Counted from the stretch's first letter, positions 1-9,115 are shown. The stretch is DNA of 64,000 nt from Paraburkholderia kirstenboschensis (GCF_904848585.1 NZ_CAJHCR010000002.1:124001-188000); one strand, 5' to 3'. Notes: generated by a model not told the origin, from the sequence alone. Numbers and translations are program-made.

Positions 1-203
1 TCGAGTCGGGGCGCCACGACTGATAGCGCGCAAGCCGCCTTACGACGCGCCATTCCCAGCACGCGTTCGGTCACCCGTCTTAACAACAATTAAGCAATCT
101 GAAGTACGGGGGATATTCGCGCCCGTAGGATTCGAAACCCTGCGATGCCGCGTCACGAATCGCCGGCACGCACATCACAACGTCACAGGCACGGAGAAAA
201 AAT

Positions 204-1196
204 TTGGCCAACTCATCCGCAATTCCATCGGCGAACCGGCGCCAGCTGCTCGCAGCGGGCGCAGGCGCGGCCGTTGCCGCTATCGCAGCGCCGGGCGTCG
301 CGCTAGCGGCAACGGCCGGCGGCAGCAGCCATGCGGGCAATTCTTCTCACTCAAAGCACGGAGAGCGACACACCATGAACACGGTCACGACCAAAGACGG
401 CACGCGCATTTTCTTCAAGGACTGGGGTTCTGGTAAGCCGGTTGTCTTTTCGCACGGCTGGCCGCTCGATGCGGACGCATGGGACGCGCAGATGCTGTTC
501 CTCGTGCAGAAAGGCTACCGTGTGATCGCTCACGACCGTCGCGGCCATGGCCGCTCGGACCAGCCGTCGCACGGCAACGACATGGACACCTACGCGGACG
601 ATCTGGCCGCCGTGATCGAGGCGCTCGACCTGAAGGAAGCCACGCTCGTCGGCCATTCGACAGGCGGTGGCGAGGTCGCTCACTATATCGGCCGCCACGG
701 CACTTCGCGCGTCGCCAAGGCCGTGCTGATCGGCGCCGTGCCGCCGCTCATGGTCAAGACCGAAGCCAATCCGAACGGCTTGCCGATGTCCGTGTTCGAC
801 GGCATTCGCGCGAACGTGGCGGCAAACCGCTCGCAGTTCTACAAAGACCTGGCGGTGCCGTTCTACGGCTTCAATCGGCCGAACGCGAAAGTTTCGCAAG
901 GCACGATCGACGAATTCTGGCGCGAAGGCATGCTCGGTTCGATCAAAGGCCAGTATGAGTGCATCAAGCAGTTCTCCGAGGTCGACTACACGGCGGACCT
1001 GAAGAAGATCGACGTGCCCACGCTGATCCTTCACGGCGACGACGACCAGATCGTGCCGATCGACGACTCGGCCCGCCTGTCGGCCAAGCTCGTGAAGAAT
1101 GCGACGCTGAAGGTCTATGCCGGCGCGCCGCACGGCATGTGCACCACGCAAGCCGACAAGGTCAACGCGGATCTGCTCGAATTCCTGCAGAGCTAA
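204..1196 (+). CDS. Alpha/beta hydrolase (non-haem chloroperoxidase/esterase type) with Tat-like signal
   Basis: Serine hydrolase of the alpha/beta fold, closest in style to the cofactor-free haloperoxidase/esterase group; the substrate cannot be read from sequence. The nucleophile elbow GHSTGGG places Ser at about residue 152, the acid lies in HGDDDQIVP (about 279-281) and the catalytic His in APHGMC (310), so the triad is complete. The first 40 residues carry [11 protein letters not shown] followed by an Ala-rich hydrophobic stretch and a VALA/AT cleavage-like site, which looks like a twin-arginine signal and would put the enzyme in the periplasm. This start is a TTG preceded by GGAG seven bases upstream. 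An in-frame ATG at 375 begins exactly where the hydrolase fold begins, so a cytoplasmic form of about 273 residues is the alternative. An AraC regulator follows on the same strand after 440 bases. Confidence 0.8.
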   Translation: MANSSAIPSANRRQLLAAGAGAAVAAIAAPGVALAATAGGSSHAGNSSHSKHGERHTMNTVTTKDGTRIFFKDWGSGKPVVFSHGWPLDADAWDAQMLFLVQKGYRVIAHDRRGHGRSDQPSHGNDMDTYADDLAAVIEALDLKEATLVGHSTGGGEVAHYIGRHGTSRVAKAVLIGAVPPLMVKTEANPNGLPMSVFDGIRANVAANRSQFYKDLAVPFYGFNRPNAKVSQGTIDEFWREGMLGSIKGQYECIKQFSEVDYTADLKKIDVPTLILHGDDDQIVPIDDSARLSAKLVKNATLKVYAGAPHGMCTTQADKVNADLLEFLQS

Positions 1197-1524
1197 AACC
1201 AGCCGGGAGCGCGCTGCATTACAGCTGCGCCGCTTCCGCTTTCCCCTGCGCTTTTCCTTTCTTTCGACGCATTGCGCCGCTGCGCCAACGCTGATGCAAT
1301 CCGCTTCAAATTGCGAAGCCGATTTAATAGAAGCGCAATGTATACATGAATTACCGCGAGTGGATTTTGTCCGCGAAAATCCATTACGGCGATATGTCGG
1401 TCAACAACAAATCACATTGTTTCGAGCGTGGGCCATGTGGGCTAACCGGGCAAAGCGCCATGGGCCGGGACTCGCGCAATTCATATGATGTTTCATGCTT
1501 ATTATTTGAGCGCACGATAAATAG

Positions 1525-1551
1525 CGGGTTTCCCAACTCCGGGAAAACCCG
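1525..1551. repeat. Inverted repeat in the hydrolase-araC intergenic region
   Basis: The 441-base stretch 1197-1637 holds no supported gene. Its last 140 bases are AT-rich. They contain a hairpin with arms CGGGTTTCCC (1525-1534) and GGGAAAACCCG (1541-1551), a 10-bp match with a one-base bulge around a 6-nt loop, followed by GGCATAATGA. It lies about 85 bases before the AraC start, so it may be an operator or a leader structure of that gene. Without a T tract it is not a convincing terminator. Confidence 0.45.
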
Positions 1552-1637
1552 GCATAATGACAAATAACTTACATCTAATAAATTCGAGTAAATGACTACC
1601 GGCAGTTGAGGCGCTGCAACGACCCGAGGTGACGAAC

Positions 1638-2552
1638 ATGTTCAACGATCTTCATGCATCCGCCGCCACGGCCGCGCGTCCCAAAGACTCCCTCGGGTGT
1701 CTGTCGAGTCAACTGCGCCAGGACCTCGAACTCGACACCGGCGAGTTCAAGTTTTATCGCAAATGCACGCTGGGCAGCGACACGAGCCCCGTCGCAATGG
1801 ACGGCTCGGGCCGCGGTTTTCTGATTGGCGTATCGCTGCAAACAGGACACCGCCGGCGCATCTACTCGCAACATCGCTGGGTCACGCACGAGTTCGAGCG
1901 CGACAGCGTCTACGTCCGCGATTTCGCCGACGACTACCGCGCCGAACTGCTAGGCGGCTTCGACTTCGTGCTGATCGAACTGTCGCGCAATTTTGTCAGC
2001 GACGCCTGCCATGAGCGCGGCGGCAGCGGCCTCGCGCGCATCGCAACGGTTGCGGGCCGCAAAGACCCGGTGCTCGGTCATCTGGCGCAAGTGCTCGCGC
2101 TCACGCTCAATGCGCAAAGCGGGGCAAGTCCGCTCTTCATCGAACAACTCGGCGTGACCATCGGCACGCATCTGCTCGATCGCTATGGCGAGGCCGCGCG
2201 TCGGTCGGACCGCAACAACCGGGGCCTGTCCGCGCTGCAGGAAGCCCGCGCCAAAGAGATGCTGCTCGCCCGATCTCAGGGCAATGTGTCCATTGAAGAG
2301 ATCGCCGGTGCGTGCAACCTGTCGCGCAGCTACTTCATTCGCGCGTTTCGCGAGACTACGCGGCGCACGCCGCATCAATGGCTGCTGGAGCGGCGTATCG
2401 AACAGGCTCGCGAACTTTTGAAACACTCGAATCATTCGCTTTCGGAGATCGCCATGGCTTGCGGCTTCTCCGATCAGAGCCATTTCACGCGCACGTTTTC
2501 GCAACTCGTCGGCATGCCGCCAGGACATTGGCGTCGTGAGGCTCGCCTATAG
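1638..2552 (+). CDS. AraC-family transcriptional regulator
   Basis: One-component DNA-binding regulator of 304 residues. The first 190 residues form a cupin-like AraC-binding domain of the type that begins with a loosely conserved sensor region. The last 100 hold the two helix-turn-helix motifs: SIEEIAGACNLSRSYFIRAF and the second, around SLSEIAMACGFSDQSHFTRTF, which ends in the usual GxxPxxWR-like segment (GMPPGHWRR). I place the start at the ATG at 1638 because GAGGTGA lies just upstream at a good distance; a GTG three codons earlier overlaps this ribosome site. Its target is unknown. The nearest candidates are the upstream hydrolase and the large regulator downstream. Confidence 0.88.
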   Translation: MFNDLHASAATAARPKDSLGCLSSQLRQDLELDTGEFKFYRKCTLGSDTSPVAMDGSGRGFLIGVSLQTGHRRRIYSQHRWVTHEFERDSVYVRDFADDYRAELLGGFDFVLIELSRNFVSDACHERGGSGLARIATVAGRKDPVLGHLAQVLALTLNAQSGASPLFIEQLGVTIGTHLLDRYGEAARRSDRNNRGLSALQEARAKEMLLARSQGNVSIEEIAGACNLSRSYFIRAFRETTRRTPHQWLLERRIEQARELLKHSNHSLSEIAMACGFSDQSHFTRTFSQLVGMPPGHWRREARL

Positions 2553-2727
2553 GCAGATAAAAAATCTGGCAGCGCACACTCTTCACGGTGCGCCGCCCAC
2601 GCAAATGGACTTTCGTACAAAGCATCGCACTAACCGACAAGACGCGAAGGATTTGACGCGGTAATTTCCACTTGTCGTACTGCAGGTTCTTCTCACCAAG
2701 CTCGTTGTCCCGGAAGTTGAAAACGAC

Positions 2728-5697
2728 ATGATTGAACTAGGCCGCTTTCAAATAGATCTGGAACTGCGCACCTTATGGCGTGACGGTGAACGTGTGCCGC
2801 TCGGCTCGCGCGCCTTCGAAATTCTTGCGATGGTCGTCAAGGCCGGCGGACGTCTCGTCACGAAAGACGAGTTGATGGACGCCGTATGGCCGGAAACCAT
2901 CGTCGAAGAAAATAATATTCAGGTTCATTTGTCCGCGCTGCGCAAGATTCTCGGCGCGGACCGCGATCTGATCCTGACCGTGCCTGGCCGCGGCTACCAA
3001 CTCGTGCATCGGCACCGTGCCGCGAGCGCCGCGAGCGCCGTGAAGCCGCCGATGCCTGCGCCGGCGGCCGGTCGCCCTCTTCCGCCTCCGCGCACGCCAC
3101 TCGTGGGGCGCGACACGGCCGTCGCTCAAATCCGCTCCATGCTCGAACACACGCGCGTGCTGACGCTGGCCGGCGCCGGCGGCATCGGCAAGACGAGCCT
3201 CGCTATTGAAGCCGCCCGTCATGCCGCCGCGGATTTTGCGGAGCCCGTGTGGTTCGTGGAACTGGCCACGCTCGGCACGCGCGACGAAGTGCTGGCCGCC
3301 ACCGCGCAAGGCTGCGGGTTGCCAGTCGAACACGCGACGCCGAGCCTCGCGCAAATCGCCTCGGTGCTGGCGGACCAGCGCCGTCTGCTCGTGCTCGACA
3401 ACGCCGAACACGTGATCGCGCACGTCGCTGAAATGGTCGAGGCATTGGTCGCTGCCAACGCGAACCTGCGGGTGCTCGTAACGAGCCGCGAGCCGCTGCG
3501 CATCATGGCCGAAGCGATTTTGCGGGTCGAGCCGCTCGACGTGCCGCAGCCTGGCTGCCCTGACGCGCAGATTCTGCAGCAATCGGCCGTCAGTCTGTTT
3601 TTGCTGCGCGCCAACTCGTTGCAGCGTGAAGTCGCCGCGGATAGTGCAGAGCTGCGGCTCGTCGGCGAGATATGCCGGCGTCTGGACGGCATTCCGCTTG
3701 CGCTCGAACTGGCGGCGGCGCGCGTGGTGACGCTCGGCGTGGTCGGCGTGCATCAACGGCTCGACGACCGCATGTCGATACTCGCGGGCGGCTATCGTAC
3801 TGCGTTGCCGCGCCACCAGACCTTGCGCGCGACGTTCGACTGGAGTTTCGCGCTGCTCGATTCGGATTCGCAAGCGCTCTTCAGACGAAGCGCGGTGTTC
3901 GGCGGCGTCTTCAGCTTTGAAGCGATGTGCGCGGTGGCATGCGATGCGTCGCTGACCGTGGCCGATGCGATCAGCGCGATCAGCGAACTGCTTGCCAAGT
4001 CGCTCGTGAACGTGGAGTTCGACGGCCCCGTGGCGCGCTACCGTCTGTTGGAATCGACACGCGCGTATGCGCTCGAAAAGCTGCAGGCCGAAGGCGAGCG
4101 GCAGGACATGGCCTTGCGCCACGCACGCTATCTGTCGCAATGTTTCATGGCACACACGGCGCAAACGGCACAAACGGCACAATCGGCACAATCGGCCCAA
4201 ACGGTGCGTGGCAACGCGGACAGCGTCGCGGCGTTCAAGCACACGCTCGACGACGCACGCAACGCAGACGACTGGGCCTTCTCCGCCGACGGCGATGTGC
4301 AACTGGGCATCGAGCTCGCATCGAATCTTACGGGCGCGTTGCTCGACAGTGGAATGATCGCGGAATGCTGTGAGCGCGCAAGCCGCGCGGTCCATGCATT
4401 GGACACGCTGCCCGCCGGCAGCGTCGATGCGCCTGGCGAAATGCGCGTACGCGCGGCGTTGGCTTCGGCGCTGCCGCACGTGCGCGGCTCCGTCTCGACG
4501 TCCGAGCGATTGTGGCGCAGCGTCCTCACGCTCGCGACCGAACACGGCGATGCTGGATTTCAGGCGCGCTCGCTGTGGGGCTTGTGGACCACCATGATTT
4601 CGAGCGGCAACATCCACGAGTCCATGCAGTTCGCGAAGCGCTTGCGTCAGCTTGCACAGCATTGCGCCAACCCGTGGCAGGAGACGCTCGCCGACCAGAT
4701 TGCCGCGATTTCGCTGCATTGCCTCGGCCGCCATGCCGAGGCCAAAGCAGAACTGCTGCGCACGCGCGACCGCTTTGCGGAACTCGAATACAGCGGGCAG
4801 CGCGACAACACGATCGCCGTTCATCCGCTTGTCTACTGCAATGGCACGCTCGCGCGCATTGCGTGGCTCGAGGGACATTGTGGCGAGGCGATGAAGCTCG
4901 TCGATACGCTCGTCGGTCTCGTGCGGCCCGACATGATGGAGCCGTTGCTCACGCACACGCTCGGCGCCTCGGCCGCGCCGCTCGCGCTGATGTGCGGCGA
5001 CCTCAAGCGCGGCGCGGTGTATCTGGAGATCATGCGCTCGCAGGCGGCGCTGCATGGCCTCGACGTCTGGCGCGACTACTGCAACTGCCTATGCGCGTAT
5101 CGCGACATTCTCGGCGGCGACGAGCAGCGAGGCGTCGCGCTCCTGGAGACCTCGCTCAACGCGCTGATCGAGCGTGGTTTCCGGCGCCTGATCACGCTGT
5201 TCATCACCGCCTATGCCGAGGCGCTCGTGGCCGCCGGACGAATCGACGAAGCGTCGCGCCGGCTCACCGACACGTTGCAGTTTTGCGAGGCCAACGGCGA
5301 GATGATGTTCGCGCCAGAACTGTGGCGCGTGCTCGGAGTCGCCGCGTACGCGCAGCGCAAGCTCGCCGACGCCGAAGCCTGCTTCGTCAAGGCAATCGAC
5401 ATGGCGCGTTCGCAGGGCGCGAGAATGTGGGAACTGCGCGCGTCGCTGGCACTGGCCGGCTTGCGGCAGGAAGACGGTCGCGCTGCTGAAGCGCTGCAAA
5501 TGCTCGAACGCATGGCGCTGTATTTCGATGCGCCGTCGAACGCGACCGATGTGCAGACGCTGTTCGATACGCTCGCAACGATGCGCGGACCGAAACGCGA
5601 GAGCGCCGCGCCGACGGTCGCGGTGAATTCGGCGCCAACCGATTCGCGCAAGCGTGGCGCGCGCAAGGCGGGCGGGAGCCTCGCACGCGTCGACTAG
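2728..5697 (+). CDS. Winged-helix/NB-ARC ATPase regulator with TPR-like C-terminus
   Basis: Large signal-transducing transcription factor (989 residues) of the STAND-like class. Residues 1-95 are an OmpR/PhoB-type winged-helix domain (FEILAMVV...VHLSALRKIL...VPGRGYQLV). A Pro/Ala linker leads to an NTPase domain with Walker A GAGGIGKTS (about 149-157), Walker B RLLVLDNAEH (about 220-229) and an arginine-bearing VTSREPL sensor. The segment GGIPLALELAAARV-like (DGIPLALELAAARV) is typical of NB-ARC/BTAD-type regulators. From about residue 480 to 950 the protein is helical and repeat-like, consistent with TPRs. A T/S-A-Q tandem repeat separates the NTPase and helical parts. No receiver domain is present, so activation is probably by ligand or protein binding to the helical part. 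No target operon is evident; the gene is convergent with the next cluster. Confidence 0.85.
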   Translation: MIELGRFQIDLELRTLWRDGERVPLGSRAFEILAMVVKAGGRLVTKDELMDAVWPETIVEENNIQVHLSALRKILGADRDLILTVPGRGYQLVHRHRAASAASAVKPPMPAPAAGRPLPPPRTPLVGRDTAVAQIRSMLEHTRVLTLAGAGGIGKTSLAIEAARHAAADFAEPVWFVELATLGTRDEVLAATAQGCGLPVEHATPSLAQIASVLADQRRLLVLDNAEHVIAHVAEMVEALVAANANLRVLVTSREPLRIMAEAILRVEPLDVPQPGCPDAQILQQSAVSLFLLRANSLQREVAADSAELRLVGEICRRLDGIPLALELAAARVVTLGVVGVHQRLDDRMSILAGGYRTALPRHQTLRATFDWSFALLDSDSQALFRRSAVFGGVFSFEAMCAVACDASLTVADAISAISELLAKSLVNVEFDGPVARYRLLESTRAYALEKLQAEGERQDMALRHARYLSQCFMAHTAQTAQTAQSAQSAQTVRGNADSVAAFKHTLDDARNADDWAFSADGDVQLGIELASNLTGALLDSGMIAECCERASRAVHALDTLPAGSVDAPGEMRVRAALASALPHVRGSVSTSERLWRSVLTLATEHGDAGFQARSLWGLWTTMISSGNIHESMQFAKRLRQLAQHCANPWQETLADQIAAISLHCLGRHAEAKAELLRTRDRFAELEYSGQRDNTIAVHPLVYCNGTLARIAWLEGHCGEAMKLVDTLVGLVRPDMMEPLLTHTLGASAAPLALMCGDLKRGAVYLEIMRSQAALHGLDVWRDYCNCLCAYRDILGGDEQRGVALLETSLNALIERGFRRLITLFITAYAEALVAAGRIDEASRRLTDTLQFCEANGEMMFAPELWRVLGVAAYAQRKLADAEACFVKAIDMARSQGARMWELRASLALAGLRQEDGRAAEALQMLERMALYFDAPSNATDVQTLFDTLATMRGPKRESAAPTVAVNSAPTDSRKRGARKAGGSLARVD
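4156..4200 (+). repeat. Five 9-bp tandem repeats inside the NB-ARC regulator
   Basis: Five units of the form (a/t)cggcacaa lie head to tail (acggcgcaa, acggcacaa twice, tcggcacaa, tcggcccaa) and encode a TAQ/SAQ repeat in the linker between the NTPase and helical domains. The units are in frame, so slippage would change linker length without breaking the protein. Confidence 0.85.
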
Positions 5698-5722
5698 CTG
5701 ATGCGTGCCACATGCCGGTTTA

Positions 5723-5737
5723 TTACGGTATCCGTAA
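5723..5737. terminator. Short inverted repeat between convergent genes
   Basis: TTACGG-TAT-CCGTAA lies in the 49 bases between the ends of the NB-ARC regulator and the HAD-ATPase gene. The stem is only 6 bp and no T tract follows, so it is at best a weak bidirectional terminator. Confidence 0.3.
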
Positions 5738-5746
5738 CATCCGCCA

Positions 5747-7609
5747 TTACGCCCCGCTATTCTTCTGAACTGGTGCGTCGGCCGCCGATGCGTCGGTCGC
5801 CGATACGTCGGCCGCCGAATCGTCGGGCGCCGATGCGTCACGCTTCGGGGTCAGCACGGCCGGCATCGACGGATTTTCTGGCTGCGTATAGCGTTCCTGA
5901 ACCGCAGCCTTGATTTGCGCGAGGCTCCCCGCTGCATCGAGCGAAGTGTCCTGCTCGATCTGCCGTGCTTGCGCCGCGAGATCCGGGTCGCCCATTTCCT
6001 TTTCGAACCACCGCGAATAGTCGCCCTGCTCGCGGTGATACTGCCAGGTGGCGGCGTCGACGCCCTCCGCAATCTCCACGAACAGCACCAGGTTATGCGC
6101 GCGCAGATTCAGTGCACGCTCGGGTCCGCGGAAATAGAAACTGCGCTCGGGAATCAGCAGCCCTTCCGCATATTTTCTCCGATGCCTGAGCCGGTGCTTG
6201 CTGCCCGGTTCGAGCCGGATCACACCCTCGGGCGCCGGCTCGGTGAGACGCCATAACAGCGCCTCGCCGGGTTGCAGCTGCGTTTGCCCCAGCATATCGT
6301 CGACGTTCGGCATAGGGCGGTCCGTGGCTTTCGCGAGTTCCTGCACGGCCTTGCCCGCGCTCGGACCCATCGCGAGCATCAGATTCACCTGGCGCAGGAA
6401 CGCGCCGTCGAGTTGCTGCGGAGAAACCGTGATCGCAAGCGCGGTCTCCAGCGTCTGCGGAATGGTCTGGCTCGCACCCGCCCATCCAGCCGGAAACAGA
6501 TGATGCGCCTCGTCGAACACGAGCCAATGCGGCCGCCCGGTGCGCACGCGCAACTGCTGCACTTCGAGCAGCAACGACGCGCAGAACGCGGGCCGCTCGG
6601 GCAGCGGCACGCGCAGCAGATTGACGGCCACCGCCGCGCGCGGCGGGCGCAGCAGCAATTGCACGACTTCCTCGATCTGCGGGGCGGTGTGCGCATCGCC
6701 TACCACGATCGTATCCTCGTCGTTCTGATAGTCGCCTTCCGGATCGATGATGCACAACTGCTGGTGCATGCCCGCCAAGCGTTCCAGGAGACCCGCGCAC
6801 GCGGTCGACTTGCCGCATCCCGATTCGCCCGCGAGCAGCGCTACCGTGCCGTGCGCCGCGCAATACCGATCCGCGGGCTCCTCGCCGTCGCGCGAATGTC
6901 CGACCAGAACGCGGCTGCGCGGCGTCACGCTTGCCCGTTCGCGCAGGTCGTCCTTCACGAGCGCGTCGATAAGCTCGGCGACACCAGCGCCCGCCGCGTG
7001 GCTCGTGATCATATCGGCGTGCGCCTTCAAGGCCGGCAACGCATTGGCAACCGCGACGGAAAACCCGCACGCGTCGAGCAGCGCATGATCGTTCTCGGCG
7101 TCGCCTACGCCTGCCACGTTGAAAGCCGACAACGCCAGTTCGCTCAGCGCCTCCTGCAAGCCGCTTGCTTTCGATATGCCCGGCGAGACGATCATGACCG
7201 CTTCGCCGTTAAAGATGATCTGCAACCCGAGGCCAAGGTCGCGAATCGCGGCAAGCGCGATCTGCTCGGCGGGCTTCATCGTCGCGACGAGCGTTTCGCT
7301 GACGCTGAAATGACACAGGCCGCGGCGCTTCAATTCCTCGACGAAAGCGGGCGGCGGCGGCGGAGCGAGGAGACGCCGCGTGCCCGTCGACGGCGTATAC
7401 AACACGCCGCCGTTTTCCGCGACGACCCGCGAGAACAGGTCGAGCCGCGGGCAGACGGCGAGCAGGTCGTCCATCTCCCGGCCGCTCACGAGAATCGCCT
7501 GGCGGCCCGAGGCGCGCAGGCGTTCGAGCGCGTCCCACGTTGCGTCGGCGACGCGTCCGTCGGATGCGAGGGTGTTGTCGTAGTCGGTCGCAATGGCAAG
7601 AAATCGCAT
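5747..7609 (-). CDS. HAD-IIB phosphatase fused to HerA/FtsK-like ATPase
   Basis: Two-domain protein of 620 residues. Residues 1-222 are a HAD phosphatase of the Cof/IIB type: motif I TDYDNT (D9, D11), Lys in SPGISKASG (K147) and motif IV GDAEND (169-174). Residues 240-560 are a P-loop ATPase resembling HerA/DUF87 proteins, with Walker A GESGCGKST (261-269) and Walker B WLVFDEAHH (D366, E367). The tail is Ala/Asp-rich and made by a DNA tandem repeat. I start at the ATG at 7609 because the HAD fold begins there; the open frame further upstream is low-quality Arg-rich sequence overlapping the glycosyltransferase. It sits 38 bases behind a GT4 glycosyltransferase and is probably in its operon, which suggests a sugar-phosphate substrate for the HAD half. 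The job of the ATPase half is unknown. Confidence 0.82.
   Translation of the reverse strand: MRFLAIATDYDNTLASDGRVADATWDALERLRASGRQAILVSGREMDDLLAVCPRLDLFSRVVAENGGVLYTPSTGTRRLLAPPPPPAFVEELKRRGLCHFSVSETLVATMKPAEQIALAAIRDLGLGLQIIFNGEAVMIVSPGISKASGLQEALSELALSAFNVAGVGDAENDHALLDACGFSVAVANALPALKAHADMITSHAAGAGVAELIDALVKDDLRERASVTPRSRVLVGHSRDGEEPADRYCAAHGTVALLAGESGCGKSTACAGLLERLAGMHQQLCIIDPEGDYQNDEDTIVVGDAHTAPQIEEVVQLLLRPPRAAVAVNLLRVPLPERPAFCASLLLEVQQLRVRTGRPHWLVFDEAHHLFPAGWAGASQTIPQTLETALAITVSPQQLDGAFLRQVNLMLAMGPSAGKAVQELAKATDRPMPNVDDMLGQTQLQPGEALLWRLTEPAPEGVIRLEPGSKHRLRHRRKYAEGLLIPERSFYFRGPERALNLRAHNLVLFVEIAEGVDAATWQYHREQGDYSRWFEKEMGDPDLAAQARQIEQDTSLDAAGSLAQIKAAVQERYTQPENPSMPAVLTPKRDASAPDDSAADVSATDASAADAPVQKNSGA
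5775..5839. repeat. 15-bp tandem repeat at the 3' end of the HAD-ATPase gene
   Basis: Four 15-bp units of the form gcgtcggccgccgat (5775-5789, 5790-5804, 5805-5819, 5820-5834) are followed by a partial fifth. Read on the minus strand they encode the SAAD(V/A)/SATDA-like acidic tail. The units differ at one to three positions, so the array is degenerate, but the period is exact and in frame. Confidence 0.85.
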
Positions 7610-7647
7610 GGAAGGCGCTCCGTGATCCTGTTTCGTTTCCGCTTGCT

Positions 7648-8703
7648 TCAGTCGGCCTGCGCCGATTGCGCGTCGCAAGTGCCGTGCAGCATCGCTTCGT
7701 AAATGCGCGAATACTGATCGACCATTCGCTCGACGGAGAAGCGGCGCTCGAATGCCGCCCGGCAAGCAGCGCGGTCGATGGTGTCGATTTTCGCGAGCGC
7801 GGCCACCGCTTCGTCGACGGAATCGACGAGGAAACCGGTCACGCCGTGCTCGACGATTTCCGGCGCGGCGCCGTTGTTGAACGCGATCACGGGTGTGCCG
7901 CACGCAAGCGCTTCGATCATCACGAGGCCGAAGGGCTCGGGCCAGTCGATTGGGAACAGTAAGGCGCGTGCCTGCCCGAGAAAATCGTTTTTGCGCGCGT
8001 CGTCGACTTCGCCGCAATACTCGACGTGCGGCAACTCGAAGAGGCTCGCGATTTCCTGCTTGAAATACTCGCGGTCACTGTTGGCGATTTTTGCGGCGAT
8101 GCGCAACGGCAGGCCCGCGCGCCGCGCAATTTCTATTGCGCGGTCGGGCCGTTTGGCGGGCGAGATGCGACCGAGAAACGCCACATAATCGCTCGGCTCT
8201 TCATGAAAGCGCAGCAGATCGACCGGCAAGCCGTGATGGACCGTCGCGCGCCAGTCGAGCCACGGAAGCGGCGCACGCTGCGCATCGGAAATCGACACCA
8301 GCGGCATATCGGCAAACTGACGGTACAGCGCGCTTAAGCCCGGTATGTCGAGTCGCCAGTGCAAGGTGGTCAGCGAAGCGCATGGCAGCCGCCGCGCGAA
8401 CGGAAAGCTCGTGTAGTCGGTGTGAAAATGCACAAGGTCGAATTTATCCGCGCGCCGCACCACTTCTTCCAGCATCGCGAAGTGAAAAGCCTGCGGGTCG
8501 GCCGTATCTTCGATCAGGCGAATCGCAAAGTCGCTGCCCGAGACGAGCCGCGCTCGCGTTTGGGAATCGCCGGTTGCAAAGAGCGTGACGTCGTGGCCCA
8601 GCGAGACGAGGCCATCCACCAGCCATGCCACCACTCTTTCGACGCCGCCGTAAGCGACAGGCGGCACTCTTTCAAACAGCGGTGAAACCTGGGCGATGCG
8701 CAT
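7648..8703 (-). CDS. Family 4 glycosyltransferase
   Basis: GT-B glycosyltransferase of 351 residues. The N-terminal Rossmann half begins MRIAQVSPLFERVPPVAYGG, with the glycine-rich loop after strand 1 that is typical of GT4. The C-terminal half contains FLGRISPAKRPDRAIE and the donor-binding E-x7-E motif in EPFGLVMIEALACGTPVIAF. These features support retaining transfer from a nucleotide- or phospho-activated sugar in the cytoplasm; donor and acceptor cannot be told. The next gene downstream starts 38 bases after its stop and encodes the HAD-ATPase, so the two are likely co-transcribed. A transferase-phosphatase pair could make a phosphorylated glycoside and then dephosphorylate it, but this is inference. 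Confidence 0.88.
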   Translation of the reverse strand: MRIAQVSPLFERVPPVAYGGVERVVAWLVDGLVSLGHDVTLFATGDSQTRARLVSGSDFAIRLIEDTADPQAFHFAMLEEVVRRADKFDLVHFHTDYTSFPFARRLPCASLTTLHWRLDIPGLSALYRQFADMPLVSISDAQRAPLPWLDWRATVHHGLPVDLLRFHEEPSDYVAFLGRISPAKRPDRAIEIARRAGLPLRIAAKIANSDREYFKQEIASLFELPHVEYCGEVDDARKNDFLGQARALLFPIDWPEPFGLVMIEALACGTPVIAFNNGAAPEIVEHGVTGFLVDSVDEAVAALAKIDTIDRAACRAAFERRFSVERMVDQYSRIYEAMLHGTCDAQSAQAD

Positions 8704-8848
8704 GCGCTGCTCCGCTCGACGAACCGATGCCTAGCGAGCCGCATGGTGCATGCCCGGCGAAGTCACGCGTGACCCGCCGCGCTTTTCGCCGATGGAAAAA
8801 TGTACCTGTCGGCGATGAAATTTAAACGTTATGGACGGTGACGCGGAG

Positions 8849-9115
8849 CTAGGCGATCGGGCCGCTGTAGCCGTCGGTGGGCGACGCGGGCTCGACTCGC
8901 TCGACATGCTCGTCGATCCAGTCCGTCGCCCGCTCGCGCGCGAACTCGATCGCCTCATGTTCGTCGACGAAATCGCGATGAAACTCCATGTCATGCGTAT
9001 CGTCGCTCGAACTCACCGCGCCTTGCGTCACCTCGATCCTCGCGTGCGCGACAATCGCGCCGTCGTCGACGCCTGCCGTGAGATGAACGATGCAGCCTCC
9101 ATATTCGAAGTCCAT
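8849..9115 (-). CDS. Small acidic protein of unknown function
   Basis: An 88-residue protein starting MDFEYGGCIVHLTAGVDDG and rich in Asp/Glu. It begins with a beta-like segment (IVHLTAGVDDGAIVAHARIEV), followed by an EFHRDFVDEHEAIEFARERATDWIDEHV helix-like part. I do not recognise the family with certainty. The reading frame ends 145 bases before the glycosyltransferase start and follows a DUF2934 gene on the same strand by 34 bases, which supports a real small gene in a minus-strand unit. Codon use matches the neighbours. No signal peptide or membrane segment is visible. Confidence 0.6.
   Translation of the reverse strand: MDFEYGGCIVHLTAGVDDGAIVAHARIEVTQGAVSSSDDTHDMEFHRDFVDEHEAIEFARERATDWIDEHVERVEPASPTDGYSGPIA

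Noticed and set aside
32..203. Possible small gene at the left edge
   Set aside because: The only frame (minus strand, 80-340) is low complexity and overlaps the hydrolase signal region; no ribosome site or motif is visible.
351..1151. Long minus-strand frame of 266 codons under the alpha/beta hydrolase
   Set aside because: Arg/His/Val-rich antisense frame without a ribosome site; the plus-strand hydrolase has an intact catalytic triad and family motifs.
4156..4200. CRISPR or other array signal in the tandem repeats
   Set aside because: Head-to-tail 9-bp units without spacers, in frame within a coding region.
2773..5055. Minus-strand frame of 760 codons opposite the NB-ARC regulator
   Set aside because: A by-product of high GC codon use; no domain is visible and the plus strand has Walker A, Walker B and winged-helix motifs.
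6272..7702. Plus-strand frame of 476 codons opposite the HAD-ATPase gene
   Set aside because: Arg/His-rich with no recognisable motif; the minus strand carries the intact HAD and P-loop motifs.
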